Assembly (NCBI GenBank): GCA_046316025.1 | Contig: JBKCXU010000019.1 | Span: 1-19,601, forward strand | Reading direction: 5' to 3' | Origin: JAJTHJ01 sp046316025 | Lineage (GTDB): Bacteria > Pseudomonadota > Gammaproteobacteria > Burkholderiales > Burkholderiaceae_F | DNA: 19,601 bases | Shown: positions 7,382 through 16,391 of the stretch, piece after piece | How the letters are laid out: each line of letters begins with the position of its first letter | Numbering within the stretch: the stretch's first letter is position 1 | Notes under the pieces: generated by a model | Told to the model about the DNA's origin: nothing | Seen by the model: the letters and a program-made list of their open reading frames with translations, nothing else | Database searches by the model: none | Made by a program: the position numbers and the translations under genes

Positions 7382-10300
7382 TCAGGGCATGGACGGGCAA
7401 GCGAAGGTCTCAAGCTCGCGCAGCCGAAACGGGTTGAATGCCGCACTGCCGACCCGCAGATCCACGGTGGCCCTCCCTGCCGACGCTGTATACGTCAGGC
7501 GCATCCGGTCGCCAGTGACGCCCGGATCCTGAGTGCCCTTATCGACGACACGGAACAGCGCCCAAGCGCCATCGGCGGCGACGAGCGGCTGCCCATTGAG
7601 CAGAATCCGCGTACTCCCCTTGGCCGGCCAAACGAGACGCACGACTCCGCTTCCGGGGCGCAACCTCGTTTGCACGCCGTCGTGATCCACAGTGACCTCG
7701 CCATCGGCGGCGGCGACGGTGAGATCTGCCGTAAAGCCTACGCCACCGCCCCCAAAGAACGCGGTCCGAATCGCATCGGCGTTCTGAAACTGCCGCAGCG
7801 TGCTCGCCGGCACGGGAGCCTTCGCCGCTTCGGTGGACTTGAAGCGCCACACGGCACCAGACCGATCCACCACTGGCGCCAAGGTGCCGGAGAAGAAAGC
7901 GTCGAGGTCGCCGCCGGGCTTGAACACGAGTTCAAAGTCACGAATACCGACGTCTTGACCAGAATTCCGAGCGAACGGATAGCGTCCAGGAATCGAGCGC
8001 GCACAATTCGCCGCGGCGCCGCCGACGCCAGCCTTGGTCTCACGCTGCAGCCCGCCGGAGGCTTCCGACTCGGCAAAGCCCACGAGTTGCTTCAGCATGC
8101 CGGCAACCGGCTGGGGAAAGCGGTCGGCCTGCGCCTTGGCCTTGACAATACCGGCGGGCACCTCCTTGATGCCTACGCCCGAAGCCGCTCGCTGTTGCAT
8201 GGCAACCAGGTCGGAGGCAATCTCGTTCAGCGTCAACGCCACGACTTCGTACTCAGCCGACTTGCCGTCGCCGGCCAGACGACGCAGTGCCGCGAAATGC
8301 TCATCGAGCTGCAACTCGCGCACCCGATCCGGCGCAACCGTCCCGCTTCCAACCACGGCCTCTACCGCTTTGGCACCGAACAAACCCGACGTGGCAGAAC
8401 TGACTGCCGCGGCAGCCTTGGCCTTGGCCGCGTCGGCCGTCTCCTTGGCTGCCGCCTCCGTGGCCGCCGAGGCCACGGCCGCCCCGGCACCGAGTTGCGT
8501 TTGTTCGTTGACGGCAACGATCAGCCGCTTCAGAGACGAGTCGGGCTGCGCTAAAGCCTGCGCAAAAGACAGCGCCTCCTTGGCATCGGACACCTTCCGC
8601 AAGCGGATGTCGGCGAGCACCCCGTCCCAATGGGCGGTGAAGTCGGCAAAATAGCGCCGAAGGACTTCGGCGGTAAGCTGATTCGGATCGGTACGCCCGA
8701 CCCCGGACGCCCGTTCGCCAAGCACCCAGGCTTCCTCAGCCGACAAACTATCCACGGTCGCGCGGATCTTGTCCTTGACCAGATTACGGTAGCCCTCGCG
8801 TGTGAACAAGTAGGGCTCGGGCGCCGCCAATGATCCACCCGAAGCACGCACGAACAGCGCCACCCCAGACGCTCCTACGGCTTCGCTAAGTCGCCAACTT
8901 GCGCCTTGGCCACCGCCGGTCAGTCGAAGCAGCGAATAGGCGCGGTCGACCAAGGAGGCACTCGCCACGCGTAACCGCGCATTAGCGACCAGCGCGTCGT
9001 TACGTTCATGAACCCGCTCCAGCTGCAGATCTCCGGACGCGATGAGCGTATCCAGATGCGCCAGCCCGGCGTCGACGACCGAACGCGGGAACGCGCTGGC
9101 CCACAACTCCGCCACAGCGCCGCGCAACCAAGCGGGATCGAGGCGGCGACCGTCGTAGAGCATCAGGTAGGCTTTCAGTGCGGCGTAGACCGCTTCCGGC
9201 GATGCCGACTGCGCTGCCATCACCGATTCCAGCTGCAGCGCCAAGCGCGGCAGCAGTGTGCGCTGAACGGCCAGCCTATAGCGCTCGCCAATACGCTCAT
9301 TGAGGGAAGTGCCCTGATAAAGACCCCAGCGCCAGCCCAAGGGAGGCTCGCCAATCGGGGCAAAGAAACGCTCCGGCAGCGCCTGCAAGCGGTCTAGTGG
9401 TTCGATCACCGCGGGTAGGTCCCCGACCTGCGGCGGTCCGATCGTCGCCAACGCTGCCCGGGTTTCCGTCACCGCCGGTGCCAGTGCGGCCAAGCCACCC
9501 GCGTTGGCGCGATAGCTCAGCGCCCAGAGTACCGTCAGCGAGACCGACAACAGACTGCACACCGCGAGCAACGACCAATTCAGCCGCCGGAGAAAGGTTT
9601 CCCGCTTCTCGTTGAATCCGGCAAGATTGGCCTCGCGAAACACGACATCCGTCATCAAGCGCGCAAGGAAGAAGCTCTTGGCAGCGCCGGCCGGCCCCCC
9701 CACGCGCACGCGCCCGCCGCCGAGGCTGAGGGAGCGCGACAGTGCCCCCAGCAGACGGTCGATCGGCGCCCCTTGCTGCGTACCACTCGTGAAGTAAACG
9801 CCGCGCACGAGCGTCCTGCCTGCAAAGCGGGAGTCCTTGAACGCCGCATCGAGAAACTCCGCGATCAGCGGTCCAACCGCAGCGAACTGCAACGGAAAGG
9901 CATAGATCGCCGCGCGGCGATCCAGATCGCGCTCTTCCTGCAAGCGGGGCAGCACAAGAGAATTGAGCCGGGTGAGCAGTACGGCAAAGCGCTTATCGAA
10001 ACCCGCGCGTGCGTCCTCCCCCTGGCGCGTCTTCAGGTCCAGATCCAGCGTTGCACCCCAAATGTGCGAACGCTGCTCGGCATCGAAGGTGGCAAAAAAC
10101 TCCGTGAAACCGGCGATCAGATCGGTCTTCGTCACCAAAATGTATACGGGCAACTCCAGACCGAGTTGCGCCTGCAACTCGTCGATGCGAGCGCGCACGG
10201 TCTTGGCGTAACGCTCGCGCTCGGCTTGATCGAAGGTAAGGAGATCGCCAATGCTTAACGTCGCCAGCACCCCGTTGAGCGGCTGGCGCGGCCGGAATCG

Positions 10301-10918
10301 TTTGAGCAGACTGAGGAAGGTCTGCCAAGCCGACGCATCTACCTTGACGTTGCTGTCCTGCGTCGTATACCGACCGGCGGTATCGATCAACACCGCCTCG
10401 TCGGTGAACCACCAGTCGCAGTTGCGCGTACCGCCGATGCCCCCCAGCGCAGCGCCGCTGCCATCGCCTCCGGCCAGGGGAAAGCGCAAGCCGGCGTTGA
10501 GCAGCGCCGTGGTCTTGCCCGAACCGGGCGCGCCGATGAACATGTACCACGGCAACTGGTACAGCAGCTTTCCACCCGACTTGCCGCCCAGACGCGCCGA
10601 ACGAAGCGTGGCCATCGCCTGAACGAACCGACTGCGCAATTGCTCCGCTTCCTGGCGCGACAGGCTTCCGTCCTGGCTGTCGGCCGCCAAGGCCTGCAAC
10701 ATTTTCGCGTTGCGCCGACGCTCGAGCAGGATGCGCGCCGCCTCCCAACCGATCCAGATCGCCAGCACGAGCGCGATCAGCAGGATGCGCGTCGTGGCAC
10801 TCTCCAGCGGCCGGGCCGAGCCCAGCCCGATCAACGGGCCGGCAAACCAAAGCACGGCAGCAATCGCCAAGACCACCAGCGCGCCGATAGCCCATCGCTT
10901 GAACGGAAGACTCTTCAC
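7382..10918 (-). CDS. tssM: T6SS inner-membrane complex protein TssM (IcmF family)
   Basis: This protein has 1178 residues from a GTG at 10918, which has GGGGGCGG upstream and follows the tssL stop by 10 bp. Two membrane segments lie near residues 10-33 and 44-64. A cytoplasmic NTPase-like domain follows, with Walker A GAPGSGKT at 129-136 and a Walker B-like VLIDTAGRYTT near 175. A third membrane segment (LLAVCSLLSVSLTVLW) lies near 447. The large periplasmic part ends with GAWALFRVVDKG, NPFRLRELETFACP, the typical TssM tail that contacts TssJ. Residues about 813-843 form an alanine/lysine-rich low-complexity stretch. TssM with TssL and TssJ spans the envelope and anchors the baseplate. Length is standard and both nucleotide motifs look intact. 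Confidence 0.97.
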   Translation of the reverse strand: MKSLPFKRWAIGALVVLAIAAVLWFAGPLIGLGSARPLESATTRILLIALVLAIWIGWEAARILLERRRNAKMLQALAADSQDGSLSRQEAEQLRSRFVQAMATLRSARLGGKSGGKLLYQLPWYMFIGAPGSGKTTALLNAGLRFPLAGGDGSGAALGGIGGTRNCDWWFTDEAVLIDTAGRYTTQDSNVKVDASAWQTFLSLLKRFRPRQPLNGVLATLSIGDLLTFDQAERERYAKTVRARIDELQAQLGLELPVYILVTKTDLIAGFTEFFATFDAEQRSHIWGATLDLDLKTRQGEDARAGFDKRFAVLLTRLNSLVLPRLQEERDLDRRAAIYAFPLQFAAVGPLIAEFLDAAFKDSRFAGRTLVRGVYFTSGTQQGAPIDRLLGALSRSLSLGGGRVRVGGPAGAAKSFFLARLMTDVVFREANLAGFNEKRETFLRRLNWSLLAVCSLLSVSLTVLWALSYRANAGGLAALAPAVTETRAALATIGPPQVGDLPAVIEPLDRLQALPERFFAPIGEPPLGWRWGLYQGTSLNERIGERYRLAVQRTLLPRLALQLESVMAAQSASPEAVYAALKAYLMLYDGRRLDPAWLRGAVAELWASAFPRSVVDAGLAHLDTLIASGDLQLERVHERNDALVANARLRVASASLVDRAYSLLRLTGGGQGASWRLSEAVGASGVALFVRASGGSLAAPEPYLFTREGYRNLVKDKIRATVDSLSAEEAWVLGERASGVGRTDPNQLTAEVLRRYFADFTAHWDGVLADIRLRKVSDAKEALSFAQALAQPDSSLKRLIVAVNEQTQLGAGAAVASAATEAAAKETADAAKAKAAAAVSSATSGLFGAKAVEAVVGSGTVAPDRVRELQLDEHFAALRRLAGDGKSAEYEVVALTLNEIASDLVAMQQRAASGVGIKEVPAGIVKAKAQADRFPQPVAGMLKQLVGFAESEASGGLQRETKAGVGGAAANCARSIPGRYPFARNSGQDVGIRDFELVFKPGGDLDAFFSGTLAPVVDRSGAVWRFKSTEAAKAPVPASTLRQFQNADAIRTAFFGGGGVGFTADLTVAAADGEVTVDHDGVQTRLRPGSGVVRLVWPAKGSTRILLNGQPLVAADGAWALFRVVDKGTQDPGVTGDRMRLTYTASAGRATVDLRVGSAAFNPFRLRELETFACPSMP

Positions 10919-10928
10919 GACCGCCCCC

Positions 10929-12203
10929 TCAGTTCGGCTGCGCCGCCCGCAGGACGATCTCGACACGACGATTCATCGCGCGCCCTTCGGCACTGGCATT
11001 CGGCGCAATCGTCTCGGTGTCGCCGCGGCCTTCGGCCGAGACTCGGCCCGGGTCGCGCATCCGTTCGCGCAAGATCGCCGCAACATTGTTGGCACGCGCA
11101 GCCGACAACTCCCAGTTCGACGGAAAACGCAAGGTGCGCGTGGGCACGTCGTCGGTATGTCCGGTCACCAACACCTTGCCTTCTACGCCATCGAGCGCTG
11201 CCGCGATCTTTGCCAGTAGCGGCAACGCACCGGGTGCGGGTGTCGCGCTGCCCGATTCGAACAACCGCTCGCCAGTGATCGTGACCACCGACTCCAATTG
11301 CAGATCGCGCACGTCGACTTGGCCAGCGTCGCGCTCTGCCGAAAGCAACTGCGCCAGTCGCGGTCTGGCCGCCGGCGCAAGGGCCACTGCCGTCGGCGGC
11401 GGCGGCTTGACCGTCAGCGTCTCGAGCTGCATGTCGCCGACGTTGCCCGACAACGACAGTAGCGCCCAGGCATAAGTCGCCAAGCCACCCAGCAGAAGCG
11501 CCGCGGCGACGGCACCGACGAGCCCGAAACCCGAAAAGCGGCGCGCGTCGACATGCACTCCGTCGGCATCCGCGGCAAGCCTGCGATCGGGCTCCCCGCG
11601 CGCCTGGCGGATGATCTGATAGACCTTTTCGCGCAGTTCGCCGAGCGCCTGCCGCCCACCGGCATCGCCCATTCGGAAGCGGCCCATGAAGCCGAGCGAC
11701 AAACATACGTAAAAAAGCTCGATCAGTTGAGGGTAGCGCGCCGGCACTTCGGCTAACTTGTTAAGGACCTGGAAGAACTTCTCACCCCCCCAGTTCTCGC
11801 CGTGGAAGTTGATCAAAAGGCTTTGCTGCGCCCAGTTGGCTGTCCCTCCCCAGGGCGTTGCCTGAATCGCTTCGTCCATGACGGTACACAGCGCATAGCG
11901 CGCGATCTGACGCTGGTCGTCCGGCACGCCAGACCGCGCGCAGGCAGCGTCGAACTCGCGCACCTCGTCGATCATCCTCTGGCGCAGCAACGCGACATCC
12001 GCCGGCGGGTTGGCGGTCCGCAGGCCGGGAATCAGATTCAGCAGCGGATTTGCCGCCGCCAGGATCGGGTTAAGCGCTGCGAGCGCACCGACCTGCCGCG
12101 GATCGAGCGCGCTGTGGGCAGAAAACGCCCGGGCCACGGGCGACGGCGACACACGACCCGCTACCCGTGTTTTGTCGAAGTCGTCGCCAGCGTCGTCGAT
12201 CAT
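10929..12203 (-). CDS. tssL: T6SS membrane complex protein TssL with C-terminal OmpA/MotB-like domain
   Basis: This protein has 424 residues from the ATG at 12203; a TTG at 12209 would add two. Residues about 60-215 are the DotU/IcmH cytoplasmic domain, with FDAACARSGVPDDQRQIARY, LCTVMDEAIQATPWG, and GENWGGEKFFQVL. A single membrane segment (GLVGAVAAALLLGGLATYAW) lies near 223-247. From about 300 to 420 there is a peptidoglycan-binding OmpA-like domain: LFESGSATP, VLVTGHTDDVPT, NWELSAARA and NRRVEIVL. Such extended TssL proteins anchor the membrane complex to the cell wall directly; in other systems a separate TagL or TagN/TagP does this. It follows tssK by 21 bp. Domain calls are secure. Confidence 0.95.
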   Translation of the reverse strand: MIDDAGDDFDKTRVAGRVSPSPVARAFSAHSALDPRQVGALAALNPILAAANPLLNLIPGLRTANPPADVALLRQRMIDEVREFDAACARSGVPDDQRQIARYALCTVMDEAIQATPWGGTANWAQQSLLINFHGENWGGEKFFQVLNKLAEVPARYPQLIELFYVCLSLGFMGRFRMGDAGGRQALGELREKVYQIIRQARGEPDRRLAADADGVHVDARRFSGFGLVGAVAAALLLGGLATYAWALLSLSGNVGDMQLETLTVKPPPPTAVALAPAARPRLAQLLSAERDAGQVDVRDLQLESVVTITGERLFESGSATPAPGALPLLAKIAAALDGVEGKVLVTGHTDDVPTRTLRFPSNWELSAARANNVAAILRERMRDPGRVSAEGRGDTETIAPNASAEGRAMNRRVEIVLRAAQPN

Positions 12204-12224
12204 GCGCAATAGCCCCAGGCGGCC

Positions 12225-13568
12225 TTAAGTCCGGATCGCCCACATTTGCAGCTCGAGGTTCGGCGGGTCCCCGGCCACGTAGAGCGCCATGCTGCGGGCG
12301 ATCTCAAGCGCCGGCCAGTATTCACTAGTGGTGTCCAGCTTGAAATAGCAGTAATTCGCAAGGAACGGCAACTGGCGTGGCGCGACCGCCAACGGCTCGA
12401 TCCGGATGCCCGGTACTTGACTCATGACCATCTCGCGGATCTTGTCGGGCGGCCCGATTCGCGTCATCGTCGGCAAACGCGCGCGCAAGACTTCGCTCGG
12501 CATGTTGGCCGCTGCAGCGAGGACAAAGTACGCGGACTTGAACAGTTGCGGATCGGGAATGTCGGCCCGATACAGTCCTTTCGTCATGTCGCGCACGGGA
12601 ATCGGCACGACCCGCTGATCGACCACCGCCACCATCGCACGCCGTATTTCTTCCACCACCGGTGCGAAGCAATCGTTCAGATTCGTGTGCGAGTAAGCGA
12701 GAAAGCCGGGAGGCCGGCGCGACTCGCGCCCGTAAGTAGCGCACTCTCCCGCCAAGCGCAACAACTCCGTGTAGAGGCCAAGCGGATGTACCGGAGCAGA
12801 CTCGCGCAGCCGCGCCAGCACCGGCTCATAGCGGTTACAAGCCAGCAGGAGGAGAAAGTCGACGAAATCCGCCACCCCCTTACTTCCGGGCGCACCGATG
12901 CGCGCGGCAAGCGCGTCGCCGCGCTGCTTGACCACGCCGTGTAGCTCCTCGACCCAAGAGCGCAGTCGCGCGCTGACACCGTAATGCAATACCGGCGGGA
13001 TGAACGTCGGGTCGAGTTCGAGCCGCCCGTCGGCACGCCGCTCGACGACTCGCGCCACGGGGAGCGCCGTAAGGCTTCCGTCGAGCGACGCTTCGAGGGC
13101 AAGGGCGAGCCGAAGCGCGCCTACCTTGAGTTCCGCCTCGGAGTCGATGCCAAGTACGCAGTCGGCCACCTGCGCATCGACCGCCGCGAACCGGGTGCGC
13201 CGCCCGCCCTCCGCCGGCGCATCGAGCGACACCGACTTCACACCGCTGCGCTGCAGTGCAGCCGACAGGTAGACGGTCGCATTGCGGGCGTTCTCGGGGA
13301 CATCGAAGACATCGACCACCACCGCCTCCGACGGCACCTCGAACGGCGTGCCGTCCTGAAACACACCGGCTGCAGCAGAAATGCGGATCTTGCCCTGTAG
13401 CAGCAACACCGAGTCGAGTTCAAGCCGCGCGAACCCGAAACCCGCCTCCAGCAGCGGGCGCAACCGCGCGTCGAGCAGCGCCTCGAAGAAGCGCTCCTGC
13501 TGCTGCAGATGATGCGGTCGGAGAAACAGACCCTCGGACCACACCACGCGCGCGGCGTCGAGACTCAT
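12225..13568 (-). CDS. tssK: T6SS baseplate-membrane connector TssK
   Basis: This 447-residue protein begins MSLDAARVVWSEGLFLRPHH and continues LQQQERF, the hallmark TssK opening (W.EG.FL.PHHLQ). Internal segments FVDFLLLLACNRYEPVLARL and RPPGFLAYSHTNLNDCFAPV, and a C-terminal domain with LPFLANYCYFKLDTTSEYW and LELQMWAIR, match the shoulder/neck and head architecture of the family. TssK trimers link the baseplate wedges (TssF-TssG-TssE) to the cytoplasmic domains of TssL and TssM. The ATG at 13568 lies 9 bp after the clpV stop. Usually tssJ is directly upstream of tssK; here clpV is, and tssJ is missing from the window. Identification is certain. Confidence 0.97.
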   Translation of the reverse strand: MSLDAARVVWSEGLFLRPHHLQQQERFFEALLDARLRPLLEAGFGFARLELDSVLLLQGKIRISAAAGVFQDGTPFEVPSEAVVVDVFDVPENARNATVYLSAALQRSGVKSVSLDAPAEGGRRTRFAAVDAQVADCVLGIDSEAELKVGALRLALALEASLDGSLTALPVARVVERRADGRLELDPTFIPPVLHYGVSARLRSWVEELHGVVKQRGDALAARIGAPGSKGVADFVDFLLLLACNRYEPVLARLRESAPVHPLGLYTELLRLAGECATYGRESRRPPGFLAYSHTNLNDCFAPVVEEIRRAMVAVVDQRVVPIPVRDMTKGLYRADIPDPQLFKSAYFVLAAAANMPSEVLRARLPTMTRIGPPDKIREMVMSQVPGIRIEPLAVAPRQLPFLANYCYFKLDTTSEYWPALEIARSMALYVAGDPPNLELQMWAIRT

Positions 13569-13577
13569 AAGTTATCT

Positions 13578-16208
13578 CTATGCAATGTCGTAGACGAATT
13601 CGCGCTCGGCGACGTCGACATGGATACGCTCGACCTTCTTCTGATCGATCATCCGCTCGAGGATCGTCGCGCTCACCCGGGGCAAAATGGTGTTGGTGAG
13701 GATCGCGTCGATCATTCGACCGCCGCTTTCGACTTCGGTGCAGCGCGAGGCGATCAGATCCACCACCGCGTCCGAGTACGAAAATTCGGCATCGTGGTTT
13801 AGCCGCACCCGCTTGCCGATCCGGCCAAGTTGCAAGCGGATGATGGCACCCATCACCGCATCCGACAATGGATAGTATGGGATCGTGACCACCCGCCCCA
13901 GCAGTGCCGCTGGAAACACCTTCAACAGAGGTTCGCGCAGTGCCTTGGCGATGCCCTCCGACTCGGGCGTCAACTCGGGGTCGGCACACATCTGCACGAT
14001 CGTTTCGGTGCCGACGTTTGAGGTGAGCATGATTAGCGTGTTCTTGAAGTCAATGTAGCGGCCCTCACCGTCTTCCATCCAGCCCTTGTCGAACACCTGA
14101 AAGAAGATTTCGTGCACGTCGGGGTGCGCCTTTTCGACCTCGTCGAGCAGCACCACGCTATACGGCTTGCGCCGCACCGCCTCCGTCAGCACTCCACCCT
14201 CACCGTAGCCGACGTATCCGGGCGGCGCTCCCTTGAGCGAGGAGACCGTGTGCGCCTCCTGGAACTCGCTCATGTTAATGGTGATCAGGTTCTGCTCCCC
14301 ACCGTACAGCGCGTCGGCCAGCGCAAGCGCGGTTTCGGTCTTGCCCACCCCAGTCGGCCCGCAAAGCATGAACACGCCGATCGGCTTGTCCGGATTGTCG
14401 AGCTTGGCACGCGAGGTCTGAATGCGCTTGGCGATCATCTGCAGGGCGTGCGACTGGCCGATGATGCGCGCCGACAACGATTCGGCCAGGCTCAGCACAT
14501 TGCGCACTTCGTCGCCAACCATCTTGCCGAGCGGGATGCCGGTCCAGTCCTGGACCACCGCCGCCACCGCCATGTCGTCGACCGTGGGCAGTACCAAGGC
14601 TGTCTGGGCTTGCAATTGGCGCAGGTCGCCCTGCACACGCGTCAGTTCGGCGAGTTGCTCGGGGTCGGGGTCGGCGCCACCGAGCGCCTTGCGCATCTCG
14701 ACTACCTTGGCCACCAGTGCCTTCTCGCGATCCCAGCGGACCTGCAAGTCGACCAACTCGGCGGCGAGCGCCGTGCTGCGCTCCCGCAACAACGCCAGCC
14801 GCTTGCCATGGTCGGCGCCGAGCCGCGCCTCACGCTCGAGAATTTCGCGCTCGGTGGCCAGCACCTGCAACTGGCGCTCGCAGTCCTCGATCGCCGCCGG
14901 CGTGGCGTGCTGGCTGACCGCGACCCGCGCGCAGGCGGTGTCGAGCAGGCTCACCGCCTTGTCCGGCAGCTGGCGCGCCGGGATATAGCGATGCGACAGC
15001 CGAACCGCCGCGATCACCGCGCTGTCGAGCACGTCGACCTTGTGGTGCGCTTCCAGCACCGGCACCACGCCGCGCAGCATGCGCACGCCGCGTTCCTCGT
15101 CCGGTTCGTCGACCTGGATCACCTGGAAGCGCCGCGTCAGCGCCGGGTCCTTCTCGAAGTACTTCTTGTACTCGGCCCAGGTCGTCGCCGCGATCGTCCG
15201 CAGCTTGCCGCGCGCCAGCGCCGGCTTGAGCAGATTGGCCGCGTCGCCGGTGCCGGCAGCGCCCCCAGCGCCAATCAGCGTATGCGCCTCGTCGATGAAC
15301 AAAATCGTCGGCGTCGCCGAAGCCTGCACCTCGTCGATCAACTGCCGCAGCCGGTTTTCGAACTCGCCCTTCATGCTGGCACCGGCTTGCAGCAGACCGA
15401 GGTCGAGCGAGGCGATGCGAACGTTGCGCAGCGCCGGCGGCACGTCGCCCTTGACGATGCGCTGGGCAAACCCTTCGACCACCGCGGTCTTACCCACACC
15501 GGCCTCGCCGGTCAGAATCGGGTTGTTCTGTCGCCGCCGCATCAGAATATCGATGATTTGGCGGATTTCTTCGTCGCGGCCAAGCACCGGATCCATCTCG
15601 CCGTTGCGCGCGCGAGCCGTCAAATCCACCGCGTACTTGGCGAGAGCGCTGCCTTCGTCTCCGCGGCCGGCCATCGCTCCGCTCGCTTCTCCGGGTGTGC
15701 CGGCGCTGGCGGAGACCTCGGCCTCGCGCGCTTCGACCGACTCCCCCAGCAGGGTATCCAGTTCGTCGGTCAGGCGGTCGACCTTGACCTTCTCGAACTC
15801 GCGCGACAAGGCAAAGAGCGCGTTACGCAGCGACGTCGTCTTGATTGCGCCCACCAACAAATGCGCACTGCGGATGCGGTTCGCGCCGAACAGCAACGAC
15901 GAGTACACCCACGCGCGCTCGACCACTTCGTCAATGTGCGAAGACAGATCGGAAATCGAACTGGCGCCGCGCGGCAGCGCATCGAGTGATTTGGTGAGAT
16001 CGGCCTGCAGCTTGGCCCGATCAAACCCGAAGGCGCGGATCGCCTCGCTCAGGTCACTCTTGTCGACCTGCGTCAACTGGAACACCCAGTGCGCGAGTTC
16101 GACGTACGGATTGCCGCGCAACTTGCAGAAGACCGTCGCAGATTCAAGCGCCTTGAACGGAGTCGCTCCCAGCTTGGCAAACAACTTGTGTCGACTGATA
16201 TCGGTCAT
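13578..16208 (-). CDS. clpV: T6SS sheath-recycling AAA+ ATPase ClpV (TssH)
   Basis: This 876-residue Hsp100/ClpB-type unfoldase starts MTDISRHKLFAKLGATPFKA, with LRGNPYVELAHWVFQLTQ, the ClpV-type N-domain that grips the TssC N-terminal helix. The first AAA+ module has Walker A GEAGVGKT near residue 232 and Walker B LFIDEAHTLIG; a coiled middle region follows (about 400-530). The second module has GPTGVGKT near 614 and VVLLDEVEKAHPDV. Both nucleotide sites look intact. ClpV pulls apart contracted TssB-TssC sheath so subunits can be reused. The ATG at 16208 is preceded by GAGGAAC. It is the first T6SS gene of this operon as seen here; in many clusters it is near the end, so its lead position is a notable feature. 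Confidence 0.97.
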   Translation of the reverse strand: MTDISRHKLFAKLGATPFKALESATVFCKLRGNPYVELAHWVFQLTQVDKSDLSEAIRAFGFDRAKLQADLTKSLDALPRGASSISDLSSHIDEVVERAWVYSSLLFGANRIRSAHLLVGAIKTTSLRNALFALSREFEKVKVDRLTDELDTLLGESVEAREAEVSASAGTPGEASGAMAGRGDEGSALAKYAVDLTARARNGEMDPVLGRDEEIRQIIDILMRRRQNNPILTGEAGVGKTAVVEGFAQRIVKGDVPPALRNVRIASLDLGLLQAGASMKGEFENRLRQLIDEVQASATPTILFIDEAHTLIGAGGAAGTGDAANLLKPALARGKLRTIAATTWAEYKKYFEKDPALTRRFQVIQVDEPDEERGVRMLRGVVPVLEAHHKVDVLDSAVIAAVRLSHRYIPARQLPDKAVSLLDTACARVAVSQHATPAAIEDCERQLQVLATEREILEREARLGADHGKRLALLRERSTALAAELVDLQVRWDREKALVAKVVEMRKALGGADPDPEQLAELTRVQGDLRQLQAQTALVLPTVDDMAVAAVVQDWTGIPLGKMVGDEVRNVLSLAESLSARIIGQSHALQMIAKRIQTSRAKLDNPDKPIGVFMLCGPTGVGKTETALALADALYGGEQNLITINMSEFQEAHTVSSLKGAPPGYVGYGEGGVLTEAVRRKPYSVVLLDEVEKAHPDVHEIFFQVFDKGWMEDGEGRYIDFKNTLIMLTSNVGTETIVQMCADPELTPESEGIAKALREPLLKVFPAALLGRVVTIPYYPLSDAVMGAIIRLQLGRIGKRVRLNHDAEFSYSDAVVDLIASRCTEVESGGRMIDAILTNTILPRVSATILERMIDQKKVERIHVDVAEREFVYDIA

Positions 16209-16391
16209 ATAGTTCCTCAGACGCTCTGCCTGCGTCGTCCGGCTCTAGCCAAGTCGCAGCGGCCGCAGCGATGCTCAACAGGTCAAGACAATTCAAACCA
16301 TCCAAAGCACGACGCGCGTGGTCACGCGCCTCGCCGTGCTGTCCCCCAAAGTCGACCGGCCCCAACGCTCAGCCGGCTCGCCAACCCTGCC
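16209..16391 (-). other. Intergenic region between adhesin and clpV, probable site of the T6SS promoter
   Basis: These 183 bp separate the adhesin stop codon from clpV and are the longest gap upstream of a T6SS gene in the window, so any promoter of the operon is likely here. I could not identify a convincing sigma-70 pair or a sigma-54 -24/-12 box by eye; a TTGACC around 16281-16286 (minus strand) lacks a matching -10. The clpV ribosome-binding site GAGGA sits at the downstream end. A 16-bp palindrome lies inside (separate entry). No clear rho-independent terminator for the adhesin was seen. Confidence 0.4.
16314..16329. promoter_or_regulatory. 16-bp palindrome upstream of clpV, candidate operator
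   Basis: The sequence GCGCGTGGTCACGCGC is a perfect inverted repeat with 7-bp arms around a central GT, about 105 bp upstream of the clpV start and 63 bp after the adhesin stop. The size and symmetry are those of a dimeric regulator site. No regulator gene is in view and no second copy was noticed, so the assignment as an operator is a guess. It could also be a small RNA stem. Confidence 0.3.

Noticed and set aside
10919..10966. Longer tssM start with 16 extra residues overlapping tssL
   Set aside because: The extra residues are Arg/Ser-rich and not like a TssM N-terminus. The GTG at 10918 has a ribosome-binding site and the correct membrane segment follows.
14112..15989. 625-codon plus-strand open frame
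   Set aside because: It is antisense to clpV, whose motifs are intact. Its composition (Arg, His, Gln, Leu rich) shows no recognisable domain.
16144..16365. 73-codon minus-strand frame upstream of and overlapping clpV
   Set aside because: It overlaps the clpV start by 65 bp, lacks a good ribosome-binding site and resembles no family I know. The clpV start is well supported.
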